Source: Aliarcobacter lanthieri (lineage in GTDB: Bacteria > Campylobacterota > Campylobacteria > Campylobacterales > Arcobacteraceae). From it: 64,000 nucleotides of DNA. The stretch is taken from positions 682,001 to 746,000 of the forward strand of contig NZ_CP053839.1 of assembly GCF_013201625.1 (NCBI RefSeq), in the 5' to 3' direction. Shown piece by piece: positions 1-8,212 of the stretch. Each line of letters begins with the position of its first letter. Position 1 is the first letter of the stretch. The notes under the pieces are model-generated. The model searched no databases. It was given only the letters and a program-made list of their open reading frames with translations, and was not told the origin of the DNA. The translations under genes were made by a program, and so were the position numbers.

Positions 1-574
1 TTGCTTCATCTAATTTATCAAATTTAGATTTTTTAACTATTTTTACATTTTTTACATTACCTTTTTTCATTACATCAAAATTAACTTCAACTTTTCCCGT
101 TTGATTTAATCTTTTTGCAACTCTTGGGTAGACTTTATTCTTTTCTACTTTTGCTTTAACTTTTGCTAAATAAGCACTTTCTAAATTATGTACTTGTGCA
201 GGGTTTACATTTTTTACAGGAGCTTCTTCTACTGGAGCTGTTTGAGTTGGTTGTGGTGCCACAACATTTTCTACAACTTTTTCAATAGGTTTTTCTTGTA
301 TATGTTCTTTTTTTGGTTTTTTAGGCTTTTCTGGTTTTTTTATTGGTGTTGGTTTTTCAATAATTGGTTCAGGCTCTGGCTCTGGTTCAGGCTCTGGAGG
401 AGTTGGCTCAGGTTGTACTTGAGCCACTTCTACTGTTGATAAAGATATTGTTGTAATTTCCTCAGCTGCCTTGTCTGGGATAATTAAAGCATTCGCAAAA
501 ACAAAGAAAGCAAAAAATCCTACTATTGCATATATCGTACTTGTAATTAGGAATGAACTTTGGTATCTATTCAT
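1..574 (-). CDS. tonB: TonB energy transducer (3' end cut by window edge)
   Basis: TonB couples the proton motive force harvested by ExbB/ExbD to outer-membrane siderophore, heme and metal receptors. The visible 191 codons begin with a short cytoplasmic start and one membrane anchor (about residues 8-28), followed by a long proline-rich periplasmic linker with alternating Glu-Pro repeats (about residues 55-75) and Lys-Pro/Lys-rich stretches. The last visible part (AYLAKVKAKVEKNKVYPRVA) is the start of the C-terminal TonB fold, whose end lies outside the window. It follows exbD by 3 bases, so exbB-exbD-tonB is one operon. Start ATG at 574-572. The gene identification is firm; the partner receptors are not visible. 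Confidence 0.93.
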   Translation of the reverse strand, partial: MNRYQSSFLITSTIYAIVGFFAFFVFANALIIPDKAAEEITTISLSTVEVAQVQPEPTPPEPEPEPEPEPIIEKPTPIKKPEKPKKPKKEHIQEKPIEKVVENVVAPQPTQTAPVEEAPVKNVNPAQVHNLESAYLAKVKAKVEKNKVYPRVAKRLNQTGKVEVNFDVMKKGNVKNVKIVKKSKFDKLDEA

Positions 575-577
575 TAG

Positions 578-955
578 TTACTTCTTTGTTACTATTGAAA
601 CATTTGAATAAGAATTCTTTTTTAACATATCAAGTACATTTACAAATGATTCAAATTTTGTATTTTTATCTGTATGTATATGAACTGGAGTTTCTATTGA
701 TTTTTGTAAAATAGATTTTTCTAATTCTTCTAATACAAGAGGAGTTTCTTCTAAAAATAATTCACCATTTTCATTTATAACTATTACTATTTCTTTATCT
801 GGTTTAAGTTGCTCTGAACTACTAGAATTTGGTAATGCAACAGGTATTATTCCTTTTGTAATAAATGTTGAAGTTAATAAAACAATTGCTAAAAGTACAA
901 GTAAAACGTCAATAAACGGTATTACATTTATTGAATCATATTTCTGTAGCTTCAT
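578..955 (-). CDS. exbD: ExbD biopolymer transport protein
   Basis: Inner-membrane proton-channel subunit of the Ton system. The 125-residue protein has the family layout: short cytoplasmic N-terminus, one membrane helix (about residues 12-32) and a periplasmic domain. The essential membrane aspartate of ExbD/TolR proteins is visible as Asp16 in the NVIPFIDVLLVLL segment. It overlaps the end of exbB by 20 bases and is followed by tonB after 3 bases, which argues for translational coupling of all three subunits. It could in principle be a TolR, but the adjacent tonB makes ExbD the better call. Confidence 0.93.
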   Translation of the reverse strand: MKLQKYDSINVIPFIDVLLVLLAIVLLTSTFITKGIIPVALPNSSSSEQLKPDKEIVIVINENGELFLEETPLVLEELEKSILQKSIETPVHIHTDKNTKFESFVNVLDMLKKNSYSNVSIVTKK

Positions 956-1367
956 AATCGCTCTCCAAAACTTCTGCTGATCTTCCTAGAATATTATACA
1001 TAACCATAGAAATGATAGCAACAACAAGTCCAACAGCAGTTGCTTTAAGTGCTAAAGCTAAACTTTCCATAATTTTAGCAGCATCAATATCTCCATTCCC
1101 CATTGTCATAAATGTAAGCATAATGGCTAAAACAGTTCCAAGAAGTCCAATATAAGGAGCATTTGATGCAATAGTTCCAATAATAGTTAAATGTTTTGTT
1201 AAAGCTACATCTAAAGACTTTTTATTTTTGTAATCTTTTACGTTTATTTTTTTATAAAATAACACTCTTTCTATAAAAAAGAAAACAGCAACAAAACTCA
1301 TAATAACAAGTAGAACAATAACCCCATAGTCAACTAAATGCTTTAGCGTTTCAATATCTTCCATCAT
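936..1367 (-). CDS. exbB: ExbB biopolymer transport protein (MotA/TolQ/ExbB family)
   Basis: Pentameric inner-membrane scaffold and proton channel that works with ExbD and TonB. The start is set to ATG at 1367 because an AAGGA ribosome site sits 8 bases upstream; an in-frame ATG at 1409 would only add an unlikely charged leader, and ATG at 1364 is also possible. The 143-residue product has three membrane helices (about residues 12-34, 72-92, 105-127) with the conserved small-residue segment APYIGLLGTV of the family. It is the short ExbB type typical of Helicobacter and Campylobacter relatives. The gene lies behind a Fur-like palindrome, so iron repression is likely. Confidence 0.92.
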   Translation of the reverse strand: MMEDIETLKHLVDYGVIVLLVIMSFVAVFFFIERVLFYKKINVKDYKNKKSLDVALTKHLTIIGTIASNAPYIGLLGTVLAIMLTFMTMGNGDIDAAKIMESLALALKATAVGLVVAIISMVMYNILGRSAEVLESDYEATEI

Positions 1368-1428
1368 AATTTTTTTCCTTAAACTAAAAATTTTTGTAAT
1401 TATAATCAAAAAACTTTAATTTTGTATT

Positions 1429-1444
1429 AATGATAATTATCAAG
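1429..1444. promoter_or_regulatory. Fur-like box between exbB and tolC-type gene
   Basis: The 12-base perfect palindrome TGATAATTATCA (1431-1442) matches the core of Fur boxes. It lies 64 bases upstream of the exbB start and 76 bases upstream of the divergent efflux gene. Position and content fit iron-dependent repression of exbB-exbD-tonB; binding itself is inferred. Confidence 0.65.
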
Positions 1445-1494
1445 ATGCAAGAATGGATTAAAATTTTGTTAAAATACCGTTAAAATTTAGAACA

Positions 1495-1500
1495 TATAAT
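1495..1500 (+). promoter_or_regulatory. Probable -10 element of the efflux operon
   Basis: A perfect TATAAT hexamer 19 bases upstream of the start of the outer-membrane efflux gene, with an AAGGATG ribosome site right at the start codon. No convincing -35 hexamer is visible, as is common in this phylum. Confidence 0.5.
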
Positions 1501-1519
1501 TCCACATAAAAATTTAAGG

Positions 1520-2743
1520 ATGAAAAAATTGCGTAAAGTACTTTTATTCTCAATCATTTGTAGTATTGCAATTGCAGATACAAATAATTTAGAGATTCTA
1601 CAAAAAGATAAAAAAGAGTTAAGGGAACTTGAAAAACAATCAATAGAAACAAGCTATGAAACTTTAAAAAATGATTGGATAGGAACTATTGATATAAGTT
1701 CAAGTGTAAATAGAAATCACTCTTTTGATAAAGATAAATCAGATGATGGAAGATATGGTAAAACGGCAAGAATAGGTTTTACACAATCAGTATTTGAATC
1801 TGGTGGAATAATGCTTACAATTCAATATGCAAAAGACAAGTTAAAATATGATTTATTATCTTGGCAAAATCAAAATCAACAATTGTTACAAACTATTTAT
1901 ACTACTTTATTGGATATCAAAAAATTAAAATTACAAATTGCACAAAGTAAGTATAGATTAGAAAATAAAGATATAGAATTGATAATAAAAAAAATACAGT
2001 ATGAAGCAGGAAAAACTGATATTATTGAATTAAATAATGCTGTTATGTCAAAAAACAATCAATTTAAAGAAAATATTAGTTTAGAAAATACTTTAAAAGA
2101 AAAAGAGTATGAGTTATCTAAATATACTGATTTGAAATCTGATGAAATAGAAATAATTGATTTTTATGTAGTATCAAAAGATGATTTTATTAACAATAAT
2201 ATAGATATATTGCAAGAAGATTCAAAAATTGATATGATGAATACAAATTATAAAAAAGTAAAAACAAATTATCTTCCAAAAGTTTCTCTTACTTCTAATG
2301 CAAGTTATAGTTCTAGTGATAGTGAATTTAACAAAATGGCAAGAAATACAAATAAAGATGATGCACAATCAACTGCAAGTTTGACTTTGTCTATGCCACT
2401 TTTTGATTATAATAGGTCAAATAAAATACAAGAAGCAAAAATAGATTATCTAAAACAAAAAATACAGGTAAATGATTTGAAAAATGAAGTAGCTTTTGAT
2501 TATGAACAAACTTTAAATCAAATTGATACATATGAAAAACATATTAAAACAATAGAAGAAAATATTAGATTATATGATGATTTAATATCAGCAAATCAAA
2601 TTTCAAATGATGCAGGAATGACTTCTGAATATGATTTGGATATTCTAAAAAATACAAAACTGATAAATGAGTATGATATGGTAATCAATGATATAAATAT
2701 CAAACTTCAATATGCAAAACTATACTTTAAGATAAAAGGTTAA
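1520..2743 (+). CDS. TolC-like outer membrane efflux protein
   Basis: Outer-membrane channel of a tripartite exporter. The 407-residue protein starts with a Sec signal peptide (cleavage plausible after AIA at about residue 19). The rest is Gln/Asn/Lys-rich, predicted helical and coiled coil with two internally similar halves, as in the TolC/OEP family; a segment TASLTLSMPLFDYNRSNKI is typical of the second OEP repeat. It is 6 bases upstream of the adaptor gene, so the channel, adaptor, ATPase and permease form one operon. The transported substrate cannot be told from sequence. Confidence 0.85.
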   Translation: MKKLRKVLLFSIICSIAIADTNNLEILQKDKKELRELEKQSIETSYETLKNDWIGTIDISSSVNRNHSFDKDKSDDGRYGKTARIGFTQSVFESGGIMLTIQYAKDKLKYDLLSWQNQNQQLLQTIYTTLLDIKKLKLQIAQSKYRLENKDIELIIKKIQYEAGKTDIIELNNAVMSKNNQFKENISLENTLKEKEYELSKYTDLKSDEIEIIDFYVVSKDDFINNNIDILQEDSKIDMMNTNYKKVKTNYLPKVSLTSNASYSSSDSEFNKMARNTNKDDAQSTASLTLSMPLFDYNRSNKIQEAKIDYLKQKIQVNDLKNEVAFDYEQTLNQIDTYEKHIKTIEENIRLYDDLISANQISNDAGMTSEYDLDILKNTKLINEYDMVINDINIKLQYAKLYFKIKG

Positions 2744-2749
2744 TAAAAG

Positions 2750-4015
2750 ATGAGTAATGAAAATTTAATAAATGAGTTAAATAGCTATAAAACAAAAAGT
2801 TCAAAAAAGCTATATATTTGGATAAGTACAGCAATAGTTTTAGCTGTTATTATGGTGTATTTCTTCATATTTAACTCAGCAAATAAAGCATTGAAAATTG
2901 AATATGTAACAAAAGCTGTTGAAAGAGGAGATTTGTCAGTTATTGTTAGTGCTACAGGAAATTTAAATCCTACAAATAGTGTTGAAATAGGTATAGAAGT
3001 TTCTGGAACAATAAAAGAAATTTTTGTTGATTATAATGATGAAGTAACAGTTGGACAGATTTTAGCAAAACTTGATACTGTAAAATTACAATCACAAGTT
3101 GATAGTTCAATAGCAGCTTTAGCAATTGCAAAAGCAAATTTAAAAGAGAGTGAAGTTAATGTAAAAAATAAAAAGATTTTATATGAGAGAACTTTAAAAA
3201 TGTATAATGAATCAAATGGAAAATATCCATCAAAGAATGAACTTGATGATTCAAAATTTTCTTATGAAGCAGCTTTAGCTTCTCTTGAAGCAACAAAAGC
3301 AAAAGTTCTACAATCAGAATCAAATGTAAAAACCGATAAACAAAATCTTGAAAAAGCTTCTGTAAAATCTTCTATAGATGGAATTGTTTTAAATAGAGAA
3401 GTTGAGGTAGGACAAACTTTAGCTGCAACTATGTCTGCTCCAAAACTTTTTACTTTAGCAAAAGATTTAAAAAGTATGGATTTAATTGTAAGTATTGATG
3501 AAGCTGATGTTGCTGATATTAAAAAAGGCTTACCAGTTACATTTACTGTTGATGCTTATCCAAATAGAACATTTTTAGGAAAGATAAAACAAGTAAGATT
3601 AAATCCTATAGATTCAAATGGTGTTGTAACTTATGAAACAGTAGTTGAAGTAAATAATGAAGATTTAGTATTAAAACCAGGTATGACAGCAACTGCTAAA
3701 ATTGTTACAAAAGATAGTAAAGATAATATTTTAGTTCCAAATAGTGCATTGCGATTTAAACCAAGAGCACAAGAACAAGCTAGTAGTGGACCTGTAAAAC
3801 TTGCTGGACCAAATATGCCAAATAGACCAGGTCCTGTTACAAAGGATTTGAGTAAACAAAATTTAGCTTCAATATATATATTAGAGAATGGTCAACCTAA
3901 AAGAGTTATGGTTAAAATTTTGGATACAGATGGAAAATCTTCAGCTATTGAATCTAAAGATTTAAATATTGGTGATCTAGTAATTATTTCACAAAAGAGT
4001 GAAAATGCAAGATAA
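2750..4015 (+). CDS. MacA/HlyD-like periplasmic adaptor subunit
   Basis: Membrane fusion protein linking the MacB-type permease to the TolC-like channel. It has an N-terminal membrane anchor (about residues 21-43), a lipoyl-like half (SVEIGIEVSGTIKEIFVDYN), a helical hairpin of about 100 residues, a second lipoyl half (SSIDGIVLNREVEVGQTL) and beta-barrel and membrane-proximal domains to residue 421. The order matches MacA and other RND/ABC adaptors. A Pro-rich insertion near residues 340-365 in the last domain is unusual but not disruptive. The ABC partner that follows makes MacA-like the best label. Confidence 0.88.
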   Translation: MSNENLINELNSYKTKSSKKLYIWISTAIVLAVIMVYFFIFNSANKALKIEYVTKAVERGDLSVIVSATGNLNPTNSVEIGIEVSGTIKEIFVDYNDEVTVGQILAKLDTVKLQSQVDSSIAALAIAKANLKESEVNVKNKKILYERTLKMYNESNGKYPSKNELDDSKFSYEAALASLEATKAKVLQSESNVKTDKQNLEKASVKSSIDGIVLNREVEVGQTLAATMSAPKLFTLAKDLKSMDLIVSIDEADVADIKKGLPVTFTVDAYPNRTFLGKIKQVRLNPIDSNGVVTYETVVEVNNEDLVLKPGMTATAKIVTKDSKDNILVPNSALRFKPRAQEQASSGPVKLAGPNMPNRPGPVTKDLSKQNLASIYILENGQPKRVMVKILDTDGKSSAIESKDLNIGDLVIISQKSENAR

Positions 4016-4709
4016 AAAAACAATAATTGAATTTAAAAATATTGTTAAAAGTTATGGAAGTGGACAAAATATTACTCATGCCCTAAATGGTGTTGATTTA
4101 AAAATTTATGAAGGTGAATTTGTTGCTATTATGGGAGCAAGTGGAAGTGGAAAATCAACTTCTATGAATATGATTGGATGTTTAGATAAACCAACAAGTG
4201 GAGAATATTTGTTTAATGGAATAAATGTAGAAAAACTAAATAGAAATCAAATGGCACTTTTAAGAAGAAATTATTTAGGTTTTGTTTTTCAAGGATTTAA
4301 TCTTTTAGGAAGAACTTCTGCTTTAGAAAATGTTGAACTTCCTTTGATATATAGAAAAGTTCCAGCAAAAGAGAGAGAAGTTTTAGCTATAGAAGCTTTA
4401 AATAAAGTAGGGCTTGGAAGTGTTATAAAAAATACTCCAGCTGAACTTAGTGGTGGACAGCAACAACGTGTTGCAATAGCAAGAGCAATAGTTACAAATC
4501 CTTTGGTATTATTAGCAGATGAACCAACAGGGAATCTTGATAGTATTAAAAGTATTGAAATTATGAATTTATTAAAAAAATTAAATCAAGAGTCAAAAAT
4601 TACTATAATAATGGTAACTCATGAAGAAGATATGGCTGCTTATGCAGATAGGGTAATTTATTTTAGAGATGGACATATTGAAGATAGTTTAAAGAAAGGA
4701 TTTAAATAA
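3999..4709 (+). CDS. MacB/LolD-type ABC transporter ATPase
   Basis: ATP-hydrolysing subunit of the exporter. Counting from the GTG at 3999, Walker [10 protein letters not shown] is at 46-54, the signature LSGGQ at 150-154, Walker B LLADEP at 171-176 and the switch histidine at 208 (MVTHEE). The product is about 236 residues, the LolD/MacB-N size. It overlaps the end of the adaptor gene by 17 bases; the start is either GTG 3999 or ATG 4005. In E. coli MacB the ATPase is fused to the permease; here the two are separate chains, joined by a TAATG overlap. Confidence 0.9.
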   Translation: MKMQDKKTIIEFKNIVKSYGSGQNITHALNGVDLKIYEGEFVAIMGASGSGKSTSMNMIGCLDKPTSGEYLFNGINVEKLNRNQMALLRRNYLGFVFQGFNLLGRTSALENVELPLIYRKVPAKEREVLAIEALNKVGLGSVIKNTPAELSGGQQQRVAIARAIVTNPLVLLADEPTGNLDSIKSIEIMNLLKKLNQESKITIIMVTHEEDMAAYADRVIYFRDGHIEDSLKKGFK

Positions 4710-5920
4710 TGTTAGTAAATGCTTTTTTAATAGCTATTAAAGAGATAAAAAGAAATATTTTAAGATCTGTTCTTACAATTCTTGGAATAGTAATAGGTGT
4801 TGCTTCTGTTATAGCTATGGTTATGATAGGTGATGGAACAACTCAAAATGTACGAGATAGTATTACAAAACTTGGAAGTAATATGTTAACTTTGCGAGTG
4901 GGGCAAGAAAGAAGAGGTATTCCAAGAGAAGATAATAGTTCAAAACCTTTTACAAATGAAGATATTGTTGCTATAAAAAGTGAAATTGCAAACATAAAAG
5001 CAGCTACTTCTGAAGGTTCATCAAGGATGAATATCGTATATGGAAATAAAAGTCATGCTTCAAGTGTTATAGGAACAGATAATGATTACTTTATAGTAAA
5101 AGATTGGGCTTTACAAGATGGAAGGACTTTTGATGATAGTGAAATTGCTAGTGGAAAATCATCTTGCATTATAGGAACAACTATTGTAAAACAACTTTTT
5201 GGAGAAGAGAATCCAATAGGAGCAAATATAAGATTAAAAAATATTACTTGTAATGTAATAGGAGTTTTACAATCCAAAGGGGCAGCTGCTTTTGGAAATG
5301 ATCAAGATGAGATAGTGGTTGTTCCTGTAAGTATGTTTCAAAGAAAAATATTAGGTAAAAAAGATGTATCATCTGTAATAATTTCTATAACACAAGAACA
5401 ATATATTGAAGATGCAAAAACGGATATTATAGCTTTGATGCAAGAGCGTAGAGCAATAAAAGTTGGTGAACCAGATAATTTTCACATTAGAGATATGAAA
5501 GATATTTTAGAAACTATGACATCAACTACAACTATGCTTACATATTTGTTGGGGTCTATTGCTGCTATTTCTTTACTTGTTGGTGGAATTGGTATTATGA
5601 ATATTATGCTTGTTTCTGTAACTGAACGAACAAGAGAAATAGGAACTAGACTTGCTATTGGAGCTATGGAAAATGAAGTTTTAATGCAATTTTTAGTTGA
5701 AGCAATAGTATTGTCAACTTGGGGTGGAATCATTGGTATTGTTTTAGGACTTGGTATTGGATATGGAGTTGTAAGTTTTATGCAATTACCTTATATTATA
5801 AATCATCAAATTATTTTAATATCATTTATTTTTTCTACTTTAATAGGAGTTGTTTTTGGATATTTCCCCGCAAGAAAGGCTGCAAGATTAAATCCTATTG
5901 AAGCTTTACGATATGAGTAA
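4709..5920 (+). CDS. MacB-type ABC transporter permease (FtsX family)
   Basis: Membrane subunit of the tripartite exporter. The 403-residue protein has the MacB/FtsX layout: membrane helix 1 near residues 18-42, a periplasmic domain of about 230 residues, then three helices in the last 130 residues. The signature NIMLVSVTERTREIGTRLAI precedes helix 3, and the C-terminus PARKAARLNPIEALRYE is the family's usual ending. Its ATG shares one base with the stop codon of the ATPase gene, so the two are translationally coupled. Known MacAB-TolC systems move macrolides, peptides or heme precursors; the substrate here is unknown. Confidence 0.9.
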   Translation: MLVNAFLIAIKEIKRNILRSVLTILGIVIGVASVIAMVMIGDGTTQNVRDSITKLGSNMLTLRVGQERRGIPREDNSSKPFTNEDIVAIKSEIANIKAATSEGSSRMNIVYGNKSHASSVIGTDNDYFIVKDWALQDGRTFDDSEIASGKSSCIIGTTIVKQLFGEENPIGANIRLKNITCNVIGVLQSKGAAAFGNDQDEIVVVPVSMFQRKILGKKDVSSVIISITQEQYIEDAKTDIIALMQERRAIKVGEPDNFHIRDMKDILETMTSTTTMLTYLLGSIAAISLLVGGIGIMNIMLVSVTERTREIGTRLAIGAMENEVLMQFLVEAIVLSTWGGIIGIVLGLGIGYGVVSFMQLPYIINHQIILISFIFSTLIGVVFGYFPARKAARLNPIEALRYE

Positions 5921-5967
5921 AATAAATTTATTATAATATTTATAAAATTAGTAAATAGGTATAAAAA

Positions 5968-6732
5968 ATGAAAAATTTAGTAGTATTAATTTTAATAAGC
6001 TTTTTATTTATTGGTTGTTTAGTCAAAGAAGAAGGATATTTATCAACTACAAACATGCTTGATAATATAAAGATTTCTAGTAAAAGGCAAGTTGTATCTG
6101 TAAGTGCTCCAAATAATATTAGCATACCATTTACTGGAAAAGTTATTGATCATTTAGATAGGATTGTTTTGATTCGAGATATTCCAGATCAGATGAAAGA
6201 GATGGTACATATCAAACATTCATCAGAAACATATCTTTTTGATTCTAATAAATATTTCAATAAAGAAAATCTTGATAGTTTTGAAAAAGAAATTAATGAA
6301 AATAATAATATTATAGAATATACTAAACGCTATGGAAAAAGATACAATAGAGCTTTTGTAGATTATATTGATGGAATTAAATGTAGGACATTAGAGTGGA
6401 ATGAATTTGATGATATATATCATACTACTTCTGGTAAAAATACAAAAACTATTAAATTGTTTGAAACTTATTGTAGTTTTTATAGTTTTGAACTAATTGA
6501 TAATTCATATGAACACTTCTTACATTTATCGTATTCATACAGCTATAATCCTGAAAGTAGTATATTTAAAAATAAAGATAAAACAAAAGAACAAATTTTA
6601 AAAAATATCCAAAATCAATTTAATCAAGATATATCTGAAATATTTAATTCTATAAAGATTAATTCAATGGATAGAGAAAAAATGAAAAAAGAAGGTTTAT
6701 TGTACGATAGAAAGTATGAAATAAGAAATTAA
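5968..6732 (+). CDS. Putative lipoprotein, unknown function
   Basis: I do not recognise a family. The 254-residue product begins with a lipoprotein signal: a hydrophobic run to residue 15 and a lipobox FIGC with Cys17 as the predicted lipidated residue. The mature part is rich in Asn, Asp, Lys and Tyr without further membrane segments, and contains only two more cysteines (in GIKCRTLEW and ETYCSF), which might form a disulfide. A TATAAT at 5932-5937 lies in the 47-base gap after the exporter operon, so it may have its own promoter. It is 21 bases ahead of the TauE-like gene. Confidence 0.6.
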   Translation: MKNLVVLILISFLFIGCLVKEEGYLSTTNMLDNIKISSKRQVVSVSAPNNISIPFTGKVIDHLDRIVLIRDIPDQMKEMVHIKHSSETYLFDSNKYFNKENLDSFEKEINENNNIIEYTKRYGKRYNRAFVDYIDGIKCRTLEWNEFDDIYHTTSGKNTKTIKLFETYCSFYSFELIDNSYEHFLHLSYSYSYNPESSIFKNKDKTKEQILKNIQNQFNQDISEIFNSIKINSMDREKMKKEGLLYDRKYEIRN

Positions 6733-6753
6733 AATTATATAAAAAGGGAATTT

Positions 6754-7485
6754 TTGGAAATTAGCTTTATTTTCATCACTATTATATTAATAGCTTCTAT
6801 TCTTCAAACAAGTACAGGTTTTGGTTTTTCTATTATGGCAACTCCTTTTTTACTTATGATTTTTTTACCAAATGAGGCTATACAAATAAATATAATTTTA
6901 TCTTTATTGATATCTATAGCCTTAATATCAAAAATTAGACAAGATATAGATTTTATATTATTAAAAAGATTAATAATAGGGAGTATATTTGGAGTACCAC
7001 TTGGTATTTTATTTTTTATTTCTATGGACACAAATATTTTGAAAGTTTTGATAGGACTTATTATTTTATTTTTAACTATATTGTTAATTTTAAATTTTAG
7101 GATAAAATCAACTCTAATTAGAGATTTTATAGCAGGTGGGATTTCAGGGAGCTTAACTTCAAGTATTGGTATGCCAGGACCACCATTATTACTATATTTT
7201 ACAGGAATTAATACAAAAAAAGAGAGTTTAAGAGCAACTATATTGGCTTTTTACCTTTTTATATATTTTATTAGTTTAATAAGTCAAATAATATTTATAG
7301 GAACGAATAAAATTATTTGGCAATATAGTTTTTATGCTATACCTATTGTATTTATTGGTTTATTTATAGGACAAATTATTTTTAAGTGGTTTAATCAAAA
7401 AACATTTAGAATATTTACATATATCCTTTTGCTTTGTACATCAGCTACTCTTTTGGTAGAAGTAATATACAACTATAAGATATAA
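6754..7485 (+). CDS. TauE/SafE family membrane permease
   Basis: Member of the sulfite/sulfonate exporter TauE/SafE family (once DUF81). The 243-residue product is almost wholly hydrophobic with about seven to eight membrane helices. The two family half-repeats show as QTSTGFGFSIMATPFLL near the N-terminus and AGGISGSLTSSIGMPGPPLL near residue 135. The start is TTG at 6754 with an AAAAGGGA ribosome site 5 bases upstream; no ATG fits. Family members carry sulfur-containing anions or related substrates, but the specificity cannot be read here. It runs into the convergent rnhB with an 8-base gap. Confidence 0.82.
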   Translation: MEISFIFITIILIASILQTSTGFGFSIMATPFLLMIFLPNEAIQINIILSLLISIALISKIRQDIDFILLKRLIIGSIFGVPLGILFFISMDTNILKVLIGLIILFLTILLILNFRIKSTLIRDFIAGGISGSLTSSIGMPGPPLLLYFTGINTKKESLRATILAFYLFIYFISLISQIIFIGTNKIIWQYSFYAIPIVFIGLFIGQIIFKWFNQKTFRIFTYILLLCTSATLLVEVIYNYKI

Positions 7486-7493
7486 ATTAATAT

Positions 7494-8066
7494 TTAAAAT
7501 AAAGTCTTTTGAATTCCTACTTCAACTTCACCTAAAGATTTGAGCTTAAAACTAAATCTATGAATATCACTTCTTCCAAACCTTTTTATAGCTTCTATAT
7601 GTGATTTTGTTCCATATCCTTTATGTTTTGAAAAATTATAGTTTGGATAAGATGATGATATACTATCCATAAATCTATCACGGCTAACTTTAGCTAAGAT
7701 TGAAGCTGCACTAACGCTAGGATATTTTGCATCTGCTTTTATCTCTTTTGCTAAGTTTTGTATCCCAAAATTTGTATTTCCATCCATTAAAAAAGAGTTT
7801 GTAAATTCTTTTAAATTTTCCATTATTTCTAAAATAGAATTTTTTAAACAAAAACTTATACCAAACTCATCTATTTCATTTGCACTTTTAAATACTATAT
7901 GATATTTTGATTTTTCTAAAATTTCATCAAAAAGTTTTTCTCTTTTTTTTTCACTTAAAACTTTAGAATCATCTAATCCAATAATTTCTTCTTTTAGTAT
8001 AACTCCAGCGACTACTAAAGGACCTGCAAGTGGACCTCTTCCAGCTTCATCTATCCCACACAACAT
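7494..8066 (-). CDS. rnhB: Ribonuclease HII
   Basis: Endonuclease that removes ribonucleotides and RNA primers from RNA-DNA hybrids. The 190-residue product opens with CGIDEAGRGPLAGPLVVAG, which holds the catalytic Asp-Glu pair (Asp6, Glu7) of RNase HII. It also shows the DSKVLSEKKRE block and the later SAASILAKVSRDRFM block of the family. Length matches small RNase HII enzymes. It is a single gene transcribed opposite to clpB, whose control region it borders. Confidence 0.95.
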   Translation of the reverse strand: MLCGIDEAGRGPLAGPLVVAGVILKEEIIGLDDSKVLSEKKREKLFDEILEKSKYHIVFKSANEIDEFGISFCLKNSILEIMENLKEFTNSFLMDGNTNFGIQNLAKEIKADAKYPSVSAASILAKVSRDRFMDSISSSYPNYNFSKHKGYGTKSHIEAIKRFGRSDIHRFSFKLKSLGEVEVGIQKTLF

Positions 8067-8152
8067 AATATACCCTTTTTAAATATTTTTATTATAACAT
8101 TTATATCAAAAGTTATATAATTTAAAAATCTTTAAAATTATAGGCCTAAAAC

Positions 8153-8181
8153 TTGACAAAGATAGACTAAAGTAATATAAT
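8153..8181 (+). promoter_or_regulatory. Sigma70-type promoter of clpB
   Basis: A perfect -35 hexamer TTGACA (8153-8158) and a perfect -10 hexamer TATAAT (8176-8181) are separated by 17 bases, the ideal spacing. This is one of the two best vegetative promoters in the window. The operator for HrcA follows directly. Confidence 0.9.
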
Positions 8182-8185
8182 TTTA

Positions 8186-8212
8186 TTAGCAGTTAAATAT
8201 AAGGAGTGCTAA
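8186..8212. promoter_or_regulatory. CIRCE operator (HrcA site) overlapping the clpB ribosome site
   Basis: The layout is TTAGCAGTT, nine bases, GAGTGCTAA, with the right arm (8204-8212) identical to the CIRCE consensus and the left arm (8186-8194) matching it in the first six of nine bases. It starts 5 bases after the -10 element and abuts the clpB ATG; the AAGGAG ribosome site lies inside it. HrcA bound here would block transcription, so clpB should be heat-inducible. Confidence 0.85.

Noticed and set aside
188-439. Plus-strand ORF of 83 residues rich in Phe, Trp and Tyr
   Set aside because: It is the antisense of the Pro/Glu/Lys-rich linker of tonB; the odd composition is explained by that repeat.
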